A stretch of DNA of 64,000 nucleotides from UBA974 sp002292405 (GTDB lineage: Bacteria > Bacteroidota > Bacteroidia > Flavobacteriales_D > Sanyastnellaceae): NCBI GenBank assembly GCA_943842425.1, contig CALTBR010000001.1:1-64000 (forward strand). The letters run 5' to 3'. The position numbers and the translations under genes are program-made. Numbering within the stretch: position 1 is the stretch's first letter; each line of letters starts with the position of its first letter. Of this stretch, positions 26,301 to 33,133 are shown piece after piece. Under the pieces are notes generated by a model. It searched no databases, was not told where the DNA came from, and worked only from the letters and a program-made list of their open reading frames with translations.

Positions 26301-27162
26301 TGTTTACGGCCCACCAACCTTTCTTCCTAGAATAGATAATTCCTGCTGACAGAATTGAAATGAGAAGAATGAGATATGCAAAGATGCCTGAGTTAAAAGG
26401 CATCCCCATAGAATTTACGAAAAACCTCTCGAAATCTCCAGCGAGTTTAATCACACCCTGAATCATCCCTATTTGGATAAATCCAAGTAAGGCTATCGAA
26501 ACAACTCCAGTTATGACCAGACCTTTCATACTGAACTCATGCTTTCTGAAGAAGTAAACGAGAGCTATAGCGGGTATCGCAAGTAGGTTGAGAAGGTGAA
26601 CTCCGATAGAAAGTCCCATCAAGTATGCGATGAGGATAATCCACCTCGAAGAGCCAGGTTCGTCAGCCACACTTTCCCACTTTAAGATCGCCCAAAACAC
26701 GGCTGCTGTAAATAGCGAAGACAATGCATACACCTCGCCCTCAGTAGCACTAAACCAAAATGAATCAGAGAAGGTGTACGCTAGCGCTCCTACAACACCT
26801 GACCCAAGAATCGCCCATCTTTCAGCTGAAGAAGGTTCGACAGAAAATCCACCCGAAAAACGTCGCGCGAGGTGAGTGATACTCCAGAATAAAAATAAAA
26901 TAGTAAATGAACTACTCAAAGCAGAGAGCGCATTTGCAGCGAAAGCAGCTGTCTCTGGAGATGCAAAAACCATCAGAGCACGTGCGAGTAACATAAAGAG
27001 AGGCGCCCCAGGAGGATGACCTACTTCAAGCTTGTATGCCGAAGCGATAAACTCTCCACAATCCCAAAAACTAGCAGTAGGTTCTACAGTAAGAAGGTAA
27101 ACAACAGTCGCAACAGCCCAAACGGACCATCCAGTAATAACATTTAAACGATCGTAGCGCAT
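23311..27162 (-). CDS. DUF2723 multi-span membrane protein (TMEM260/GT117-like)
   Basis: A very large (1283 residue) membrane protein. The N-terminus matches DUF2723, with SFWDCGEFIASAYKLEVGHPPGAPLF near residues 31-56, an acidic pair in a first extracytoplasmic loop as in C-type glycosyltransferases. About a dozen helices occupy the N-terminal 310 residues and the 690-870 region. Between and after these are soluble parts, including a periplasmic domain with FTNGDNDTFPLWYAQE. The family includes eukaryotic TMEM260, a protein O-mannosyltransferase, so protein glycosylation with a lipid-linked donor is a plausible role, but the substrate here is unknown. It is the first gene of a run with purN, rnhA and the ACAD gene. 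Confidence 0.8.
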   Translation of the reverse strand: MRYDRLNVITGWSVWAVATVVYLLTVEPTASFWDCGEFIASAYKLEVGHPPGAPLFMLLARALMVFASPETAAFAANALSALSSSFTILFLFWSITHLARRFSGGFSVEPSSAERWAILGSGVVGALAYTFSDSFWFSATEGEVYALSSLFTAAVFWAILKWESVADEPGSSRWIILIAYLMGLSIGVHLLNLLAIPAIALVYFFRKHEFSMKGLVITGVVSIALLGFIQIGMIQGVIKLAGDFERFFVNSMGMPFNSGIFAYLILLISILSAGIIYSRKKGWWAVNTFVLSIAMILIGYSSFTTIVVRSSANPPMDENDPENFFQLLKYLNREQYGDRPLSTGQYWDSPLEIENPQGDGGATWVKSFSVKEQKGTRDVRVKSFKSESTALNFIEDSENARLHLVEEYINSGEKKGTVSNYNPDYTMVFPRMYSSEGRHVKEYKRWSNYKGFNEAASYTSPLVGGAMSRQAFLLHLEKDVLSGTLSKADLERTLKRLFKEYGQPWDGEFEVRDANSVLVRDPQSGGMSLAPLDDPRAVEALNSMLIQRFDRGLTSGKQYVKGLNQEKQYFESMAARAKDYNEQQRALSALDGIQEKLQPTQGENLRYFVDYQMGWMYFRYFMWNFAGKQNDTQGHGDFTSGNWLSGIDAIDELRVGNRDTLTQEMKDNKGLNHFFYLPLLLGFIGLIFQIQRDPRGAGTVALLFFMTGMAIVVYLNQAPMQPRERDYAYVGSFYAFAMWIGLSVYALFDAARRADWLVHAKGLGLPLGAGVVFYILETMSGIPHYLSLSILFMTLAAGVLYGIAHAVRLAGLNENSRAIALVAVTLFVPLLMASEGWDDHSRAHRTTGVDFAKNYLNSLAPNAILFTNGDNDTFPLWYAQEVEGIRTDVRVCNLSLLNTDWYIDQMKRRAYESAPLPIVMTEEQYRQGTRDIILLEPSRDKDYLDISKAFETALDDEDQKSYGAKSYPYFPSNKFSIPVDSAHVVNLGIVSEDERNMIADAVEWIVVDGKEKPMQYVLKNQVALLSMLANNNWERPIYFAVTTGGDAYIGLQDYFRLEGLAYRLVPIKYPDNPNPNVTGGVSTDLMYENVMGNWAWGGMDDLEHGIYMDENNRRMVTNIRLQMANLAEALIEENDPDRALLVLNEILRGTPKENVPYTRVLMPVAEAYIQLATSDTLLAPNSVGLSAEKKAAALEIAHELVLDLFEQQEEVVAYATSLDPQFYSAMTSEVDLALQVNDRILRVFKYYMPEDSLVKELDKRIGKMEEDVNTYERNIVQLGFMEF

Positions 27163-27226
27163 TCAATCAGGCAATTCAGTTTTTTGCAAATAATTGCTCC
27201 GCGAATATATACACTAATAGCCCGCC

Positions 27227-28945
27227 TTATCTCTGTATGACAACTCTTTTCGCAGAGCTTTCAATACCTACAATTTGCATGGTGTACCAGCCGTTGATTA
27301 ACTCTTTAAGGGATATCGTCTCACCGTTTGATACTAATTCTTCCTTAACAATACGGCCTTGATTGTCATAGATTTTAAGAAAATACGTGCCTACATACAA
27401 ACCTTTAAATGTCACAAGGTCCGCAGTGGGTACTGGGAATACTGACCATGATTGATTGCCATCTATATCACCAACTGAATTGGTACATTCTCCTTCTACC
27501 CAAGAAGTAACTCCTCCGAAGTAGTATGCGTAACATTCATTTGAATACGTAATGTCGTCACAGCCACACACTGGATTGTACTCTTCTGTACAAGACATTT
27601 CGTTATCAATTTGGTCTTGATCAACACAATCTACTTCTCCACAACCTTCAACCTGTATAACGACAGAAAGCTCTACCCCCTCAGGACAATTCGAATCCCA
27701 ATATTGAACAAACACGTCGTAAACGCCATCCGTGTCATATATATTATATGCCCAAAAATCCGTTCCCGTTTGTACCGTTCCATCGCCAAAATCCCATGTA
27801 ACTTCAATCCAAGACGGAGGAGTACCTATATCAGGCCATATTGTATCTATTTCAAAAGCCCAACTACAAAAATCCCATTTAGGAAAAATGACATTGATGT
27901 TATTTGGACAAAATTCATCTTCCTCGCAATCTGGAATTTCAATGACACTAGACCAATTGTTTGGGCTTTCGCAGTATATATATTCACAATCACTTATAAA
28001 AACCTCTGATCCTACATTGTAAAATGTTCCATCTTCGTAAATACATCCCTGATTTTCACATTCGCCTTCTACCCATGAAGTAACTCCTCCGTAGTAGTAT
28101 GCGTAACACTCGTTCGAATATGTGACATTGTTACAACCACAAACTGGTTCGTACTGTTGAGTACAAAGCGTATCGTTATCTATTTGGTCTTGATCAATAC
28201 AATCCACCTCGCCAGAACATCCCTCTACTGAAATAACAGTTGTCAAGACAACTCCATCACAAGATAAATCAGAGTAGTAAGCAGTAACGACATACTCTCC
28301 ATCCGCTGCATAATGGTGATCTGCAATATATCCGGACACTTCACTGGAGGCATCACCGAAATTCCATGTCACTTCAACGCCATCACCTGAGTCTTCTACT
28401 TCGAATATCCAATTACACGGGCCCGTTGATTGATTCATCGATCCTAGTATCTCAGGGCAATCACTTCCTCCCTCACACTCACCATCAGTCCACTCAGTCA
28501 CTCCACTATAATTGTCTGCCACACACTCATTGCTATAAGTCACTCCATTGCAACCACAGACGGGAGCGTAGAGAAAACTACACAGAGCTGTTAAGTCAAT
28601 TAGATCTATATCTATACAGTCATCTCCAATTAAATCATTTGAATCTAAAGTCTCACAAACCTCAACTCCATCAGGGCATTCATCTGATTCAAATAAAACA
28701 CACACTTCAACAGGACCATTTACAAATAAACCTAGAGGCAGATCAATAAAGTCACTTCCATTATTCATCATCTCTCCATTGACGCTCCAGTTCAATGTAG
28801 CGTCCTCCGGAAAGTCCACAGAGCCTATAGTGATGTATTCAGCATAGGCTTCAAAAACGAGGTCGACAACACAGTCGGATACTTGTGCATTGTAGGTTAG
28901 CGGAAAAAGTATTAGTGAGAAAAAGGCAAGTGAGAAATTTTTCAT
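27227..28945 (-). CDS. Secreted Kazal/PKD repeat protein with T9SS sorting domain
   Basis: This 572-residue protein has a signal peptide (about residues 1-20). It alternates Kazal-like cysteine modules (about 122-157, 261-296 and 452-487, each with PVCGC-(N/D)-x-(V/I)TYSNEC and ending in GEC) with PKD-like modules (about 163-243 and 347-435, with WNFGDAS and WDFGDGT). A short Cys-rich von Willebrand C-like piece lies at 300-345. The last 80 residues are a type A T9SS sorting domain (FPVPTADLVTFKG to KRVVIQR). Kazal domains commonly inhibit serine proteases. A role against eukaryotic or competitor proteases, or calcium/structure-related adhesion, is inference. It stands alone between larger genes. 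Confidence 0.86.
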   Translation of the reverse strand: MKNFSLAFFSLILFPLTYNAQVSDCVVDLVFEAYAEYITIGSVDFPEDATLNWSVNGEMMNNGSDFIDLPLGLFVNGPVEVCVLFESDECPDGVEVCETLDSNDLIGDDCIDIDLIDLTALCSFLYAPVCGCNGVTYSNECVADNYSGVTEWTDGECEGGSDCPEILGSMNQSTGPCNWIFEVEDSGDGVEVTWNFGDASSEVSGYIADHHYAADGEYVVTAYYSDLSCDGVVLTTVISVEGCSGEVDCIDQDQIDNDTLCTQQYEPVCGCNNVTYSNECYAYYYGGVTSWVEGECENQGCIYEDGTFYNVGSEVFISDCEYIYCESPNNWSSVIEIPDCEEDEFCPNNINVIFPKWDFCSWAFEIDTIWPDIGTPPSWIEVTWDFGDGTVQTGTDFWAYNIYDTDGVYDVFVQYWDSNCPEGVELSVVIQVEGCGEVDCVDQDQIDNEMSCTEEYNPVCGCDDITYSNECYAYYFGGVTSWVEGECTNSVGDIDGNQSWSVFPVPTADLVTFKGLYVGTYFLKIYDNQGRIVKEELVSNGETISLKELINGWYTMQIVGIESSAKRVVIQR

Positions 28946-29025
28946 GTCATAATCAATAAAATTTTAGTTTTCAATCTACAACAACAATCTAAGACAACTA
29001 TATGTCAGAATATTTCAACCAAATG

Positions 29026-29559
29026 CTATTTAACAAACCTAGGGTCTGTATCCATCACCTCACTACAATTTTTACAAGTGCGTAGATCTTCGGAGCCATA
29101 AAACTCCATAAATCGAGGTTGAAAATCCTTCTCGATGTTGGTTAGTGTGAAATATGTTTCGTGGAGAATTGTATTGCAACCGTTACAAAACCACATCAGT
29201 CCGTCTTTGTGTCCAGCTTCACGCTTTCTCTCAATGACAAGTCCAATAGAATTTTCAGATCTGACTGGACTGTGGGGGATTTTTGCGGGAAGAAGAAACA
29301 TATCACCTTTTGAAAGGGGTACATCAACGGCTTTGCCGTTTTCCTGAATCTTCACGCAGATATCCCCTTCTAGCTGATAAAAAAGCTCCTCTGTTTCGTT
29401 GTAATGATAATCCTGACGAGCATTCGGCCCAGCGACGATCATCACGATATAATCTCCGCTATCCACATATAGATTCTTATTTCCTACAGGCGGTTTAAGC
29501 AATTCTCGATTCTCCTCAATCCACTTCGTCAGGTTGAAAGGTTTCCTAATGGCCATCAT
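29026..29559 (-). CDS. 3-Hydroxyanthranilate 3,4-dioxygenase
   Basis: This cupin enzyme opens the ring of 3-hydroxyanthranilate, the step from the kynurenine pathway towards quinolinate/NAD or to glutaryl-CoA. The 177-residue protein shows YHYNETEELFYQ with the His and Glu iron ligands, AKIPHSPVR with the second His, and a C-terminal rubredoxin-like iron site from CNGC and CKNC as in bacterial forms. The start is one of two adjacent ATGs (29557-29559 or the next codon). Kynureninase, which supplies the substrate, is encoded at 41111. It is a single gene here with no close operon partner. Confidence 0.94.
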   Translation of the reverse strand: MMAIRKPFNLTKWIEENRELLKPPVGNKNLYVDSGDYIVMIVAGPNARQDYHYNETEELFYQLEGDICVKIQENGKAVDVPLSKGDMFLLPAKIPHSPVRSENSIGLVIERKREAGHKDGLMWFCNGCNTILHETYFTLTNIEKDFQPRFMEFYGSEDLRTCKNCSEVMDTDPRFVK

Positions 29560-29586
29560 TTCTTTGTTTAAAATTCTAAGCCCAAA

Positions 29587-30555
29587 TTACGACTTTCCTC
29601 CCATCAATTTCCAATCCCTTGGAACACTCACTAACCAAACCCCTGTGAATATCGCTACAGCACAGACTCCCGTCATTAAATTTAGATCCTTGTGATATTC
29701 ACTCACTCCTAAAAGAGCTAAAACCCCCACTAAAACAAGTACGAGAAGGGGTTGTAAATAAATATAGATGCTGACAACAACAGGAGCGACCCGTTTTAAA
29801 GCAATGATATTTAAAAGGTAGGCTAAGAAAGTTGTGCCTAAAATGACATAGGCGATAGAGCGTATATGTGAGGAGGTTAATTCGCTCCACATAATTTGTT
29901 TTGTCTGGTTCCAACCTACAGGAATCACAAAAAAGGAGCCTATGATAAATACCCATGTGATGACAGTAAGGGGCCTGTATTTCTGCATAAGTGGCTTTAC
30001 TACCACGAGATAAACTCCATACGACAATGCGTTGATTAGAATTAAAATATCTCCCAGCATGCTAGACCCAGAGAGGTTGTCTGCAACTGTATTTTCAGCT
30101 GAGTACACAAGCAACAAAGCAGCGCCTATACCTCCGATAAAAATTCCGAGTAGTTTTCTTTTTGTGATGATGGACCCTAAAAGGACGGCGCTGACTAGCA
30201 GAACGAAAATGGGGTTTATCGTCATTATGAGAGACGCGTTAATGGGGCTTGTGAGGGAGAGACCGTTAAAAAAACAAAGTTGGTTGATCGCAACTCCGCT
30301 AAGACCACTTGCGATAAATCTCCACCAATCCTGTCTGTCTATTTTTTCGAAAATTCTATGATCTCGATTGAAAAATCCAGTCAAGGCGATCGTTAGAATG
30401 AACATCGCAGAGCCTCCCACCACTCTTAGAACGATAAACCCTGAGGGCCCAACTACATCCGGCATAATCCCTTTCGCTACCACATAATTTCCTGCATAGA
30501 TGGCTCCTACGATAAACAGAGCCAGGTGAGCTGCGATGGGATTGTTTTTATCCAA
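29587..30555 (-). CDS. EamA/DMT-family transporter
   Basis: A 322-residue protein made of two EamA repeats with about ten membrane helices, opening with AHLALFIVGAIYAGNYVVAKG. Drug/metabolite transporters of this kind export amino acids or other metabolites; the substrate cannot be predicted. The start codon is TTG at 30553-30555 and overlaps the end of the ArsC-like gene by 8 nt; no in-frame ATG exists until well inside the first helix. A second, unrelated-looking member is encoded at 55618-56547. Confidence 0.85.
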   Translation of the reverse strand: MDKNNPIAAHLALFIVGAIYAGNYVVAKGIMPDVVGPSGFIVLRVVGGSAMFILTIALTGFFNRDHRIFEKIDRQDWWRFIASGLSGVAINQLCFFNGLSLTSPINASLIMTINPIFVLLVSAVLLGSIITKRKLLGIFIGGIGAALLLVYSAENTVADNLSGSSMLGDILILINALSYGVYLVVVKPLMQKYRPLTVITWVFIIGSFFVIPVGWNQTKQIMWSELTSSHIRSIAYVILGTTFLAYLLNIIALKRVAPVVVSIYIYLQPLLVLVLVGVLALLGVSEYHKDLNLMTGVCAVAIFTGVWLVSVPRDWKLMGGKS

Positions 30556-30901
30556 GACGTTCTCTTGCTTTTTCTACTTCGGTCTTGCGAGATCCTACAG
30601 TGACCAAATCATCAAATAAAAAAACTGGTCTTTTTAAAAAGGTGTATTCTCCTAAGATGAGCGTGCGATAGTCTCGCTCTGATAAGCTTTTTTCAGCGAG
30701 TCCCAAGCTTCTAAATTTCATGGCACGCCTTGAAAAAAGGGCTTCATACGAACCCGCAAGATTTTTCATTGCATCAAGATCCGCAGGAGAAATTCCACTT
30801 TCTTTGATATTAACGATCTCGCAACCTTTCAATTCTGGGGTAATGTCGTCAAAAATACGTTGGCATGTTTTACAGGTCGGGAGAGTAAATGCTTTTTTCA
30901 T
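30548..30901 (-). CDS. ArsC/Spx-family thioredoxin-fold protein
   Basis: A 117-residue protein with an N-terminal PTCKTC (CxxC, residues 8-13) and the general ArsC/Spx fold, including KRPVFLFDD near residue 90 and a final helix. The CxxC is unlike the single-Cys CX5R loop of true thioredoxin-coupled arsenate reductases, so reduction of arsenate is doubtful; a Spx/YffB-like or thiol-disulfide role is as likely. It follows the uridine kinase gene and overlaps the transporter gene by 8 nt. Confidence 0.72.
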   Translation of the reverse strand: MKKAFTLPTCKTCQRIFDDITPELKGCEIVNIKESGISPADLDAMKNLAGSYEALFSRRAMKFRSLGLAEKSLSERDYRTLILGEYTFLKRPVFLFDDLVTVGSRKTEVEKARERLG

Positions 30902-30912
30902 AAAAGATTCAT

Positions 30913-31524
30913 TTAATTTTTTTCAGAAACCAATTCCATTTTAGCAATCAAATTTGCAACCCCTTTTTGCCACGTATCTTCGTTGTCGATGACAATATCG
31001 CATTTCTCTTTCCAAGGTTGGATAAACTCAATATCCGAGGGTCTTACGTGATTGTCCCACTGGTATTGAACCTCCCTGTTGTTATAGCCACGAATAGTGA
31101 GATCTCTATATTTTCTTCGTTTTAACCTTGTCGCAACTGAAGCTGAGATAAATACTTTAATGTCTATCATTTGCTTAATTCTCTCATCGTGAAGAGCGAA
31201 AAGACCTTCAACAATAAGCCAAGGGCTTGGGGTTTTTAGGACACATTCAGATTTCATCATATCTCTGTTAAAAGTATATGTGTCGATCTCTACCGTTTCT
31301 CCACTTTGTAAAGCGTAAATATCTCTAACTAGATCATCATAGATAATCGCCTCCGGCAAATCAAAGTTCGTCTCGCCGTTTTCATCAACCGGAATTTCCG
31401 TTATAGGATGGTAATAGTCATCTAAAGAAAGAATTGTAATGTCGTCGCCGAAGTGATCTCTTATTCCATTTAGAATTGTAGATTTTCCTGATCCACTCCC
31501 TCCAGTTAATGCGACGATTTTCAT
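30913..31524 (-). CDS. Uridine kinase family protein
   Basis: A 203-residue P-loop kinase with Walker A GGSGSGKST (residues 8-16), the substrate loop ILSLDDYY near 31-38, TYTFNRD near residue 85 and VEGLFALHD near 112-120. These match uridine/cytidine kinase of the Udk group, which makes UMP and CMP in salvage. The sequence is somewhat divergent from E. coli Udk, so a phosphoribulokinase-like or other nucleoside specificity is possible. It starts 13 nt after the GH3 gene and is followed by the ArsC-like gene 11 nt on, suggesting one transcript. Confidence 0.84.
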   Translation of the reverse strand: MKIVALTGGSGSGKSTILNGIRDHFGDDITILSLDDYYHPITEIPVDENGETNFDLPEAIIYDDLVRDIYALQSGETVEIDTYTFNRDMMKSECVLKTPSPWLIVEGLFALHDERIKQMIDIKVFISASVATRLKRRKYRDLTIRGYNNREVQYQWDNHVRPSDIEFIQPWKEKCDIVIDNEDTWQKGVANLIAKMELVSEKN

Positions 31525-31537
31525 GCCTTAAATAGAG

Positions 31538-33025
31538 TTAGGAGAGTAAAATATCTGCGAATGATCGATCGTTAGCGAGACGGGGTGATTTGTGTTGGCC
31601 ACCCAACTTACCTTTAGATTTCATCGCTTTCGTAAAACTCCCGGATTTTAAGGCAGTCACCTTTGCAGATACAAGGACTCCGTCCTTCTGCAAATCGTTG
31701 TAGTAAGTATTGCGGTCGCACAAAGCTTGGTTGAGATCTGAAGCAAATTTTTTAATGTCCTTAGGCTTCGTTTCAAACTCTATTAACCACTCGTGATAGG
31801 GCTTTCCTTTCTTAGGCTTCACTTCAGGAGCAAGATGCATATCCGAAACCACCCCTCCATTGGCTTCCACTGCCTGGGCCAGCGCCGCCTCTACTTCTTC
31901 TGCAATCACATGCTCCCCGAAGGCACTCGTGAAATGCTTTGTCCTACCAGTAACGACAATTCTATGCGGCTCAAGAGAAACAAACTTAATGGTATCACCT
32001 ATATCGTATGAGAATAATCCCGCATTGGTCGTCAGGATAACTGCATATTGTACGTCCAATTCAACTTGTTCTATGGTTAATCTAGGACGGGAAGTTGTGT
32101 ATTTATCCATGGGAATAAACTCAAAGAAAATACCGTCAGCGATATTGAGCAACATACCCTCAACATCTGGCTTATCCTGGAAAGCAATGAACCCCTCAGA
32201 AGTTGGATAAATCTCAACACGAGCGATATCAAAACCGATGAGTTGTCTAAATTTCTCAGCATAAGGAGTGAAAGACACTCCTCCATGAACAAATAGGCTC
32301 AAGTTTGGGAATACCTCCTCCACAGTTTTTTTACCGGTGAACTTCAGGAGTTTTTCGAAATACATCTGAACCCAAGTAGGAATACCACTAACTAAGCGCA
32401 AGTCTTGATCTGCAGTTTCCTTGACGATTGCATCCAGCTTTTCTTCCCAATCCTCAATGCAGTTCGTTTCCATAGAAGGCAGACGGTTGCGAAGTAAATA
32501 TTTAGGTACGTGATGTGCGACGATTCCAGAAAGGCGACCTAATTCAGATCCGCCTTCCGTTTTATCTAGTTCTGGACTGCCTTGAATGAAAATCATTTTA
32601 CCGCTCACAAAACTCGCATCTCCAGAACCTACGATTCTTGCAAGAAGAGCGTTTCGAGCGGCATTAATGTGGTTCGAGAGGCTAGCCTCTGTAATGGGAA
32701 TATATTTCGCTCCTGAGGTGGTTCCGCTTGTTTTACAAAAGTACAGAGGTAATCCAGGCCAAACTACATTTTTCTCCCCTGCTACGGCTCTCTCTAGATA
32801 CGATTTTATTCCTTCATAGTCATTAACTGGCACTGCTCTTTGGTATGCCTCAATAGACATCCCATCTCTCAATCCATGATCTTTTCCAAACGATGTATTC
32901 TCTGCCGTTTTAACAATTTCATTCAATTGTTTTAACTGCGCATTGGCTGGTTGAGCCGACTTAGTTCGCAACTCTACCATAGCCGCTCTAGCAAACGGTT
33001 TACTTAATGAAGCTTTCAATCCCAT
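31538..33025 (-). CDS. GH3-family acyl-acid-amido synthetase-like protein
   Basis: A 495-residue protein with the GH3 superfamily signature: the phosphate-binding FCKTSGTTSGAKYIPIT near residues 91-107, the VEIYPTSEGFIA motif near 270 and the SYDIGDTIKF motif near 340. In plants GH3 enzymes adenylate auxin or jasmonate and join them to amino acids. Bacterial and especially Bacteroidota homologs exist but their substrates are largely unassigned. The gene precedes udk on the minus strand, and its own upstream region includes the terminator of the preceding secreted-protein gene. Family is firm, reaction is not. Confidence 0.85.
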   Translation of the reverse strand: MGLKASLSKPFARAAMVELRTKSAQPANAQLKQLNEIVKTAENTSFGKDHGLRDGMSIEAYQRAVPVNDYEGIKSYLERAVAGEKNVVWPGLPLYFCKTSGTTSGAKYIPITEASLSNHINAARNALLARIVGSGDASFVSGKMIFIQGSPELDKTEGGSELGRLSGIVAHHVPKYLLRNRLPSMETNCIEDWEEKLDAIVKETADQDLRLVSGIPTWVQMYFEKLLKFTGKKTVEEVFPNLSLFVHGGVSFTPYAEKFRQLIGFDIARVEIYPTSEGFIAFQDKPDVEGMLLNIADGIFFEFIPMDKYTTSRPRLTIEQVELDVQYAVILTTNAGLFSYDIGDTIKFVSLEPHRIVVTGRTKHFTSAFGEHVIAEEVEAALAQAVEANGGVVSDMHLAPEVKPKKGKPYHEWLIEFETKPKDIKKFASDLNQALCDRNTYYNDLQKDGVLVSAKVTALKSGSFTKAMKSKGKLGGQHKSPRLANDRSFADILLS

Positions 33026-33058
33026 AACGCGAAAGTAATAAAGAATAAAACAAGTCGT

Positions 33059-33094
33059 AAAAAAGAAGAGGCCACCTACATAGGAAGCCTCTTC
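33059..33094 (-). terminator. Intrinsic terminator after the 33134-35167 gene
   Basis: On the minus strand GAAGAGGC pairs with GCCTCTTC (plus coordinates 33065-33072 and 33087-33094) and is followed by a run of T at 33064-33059. It lies about 40 nt beyond the stop of the secreted-protein gene, separating it from the GH3 gene. Confidence 0.8.
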
Positions 33095-33133
33095 AAGTGT
33101 CAGTATTTACTTAGATTTACGCGTGTTTCTTAC

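Noticed and set aside
28366..28749. 127-codon plus-strand open frame
   Set aside because: Antisense to the Kazal/PKD protein; low-complexity His/Leu/Ser translation and no start signal.
30548..30901. Arsenate reductase (arsC)
   Set aside because: The active-site loop is CxxC instead of the arsenate-type Cys-x5-Arg, and no ars genes are nearby.
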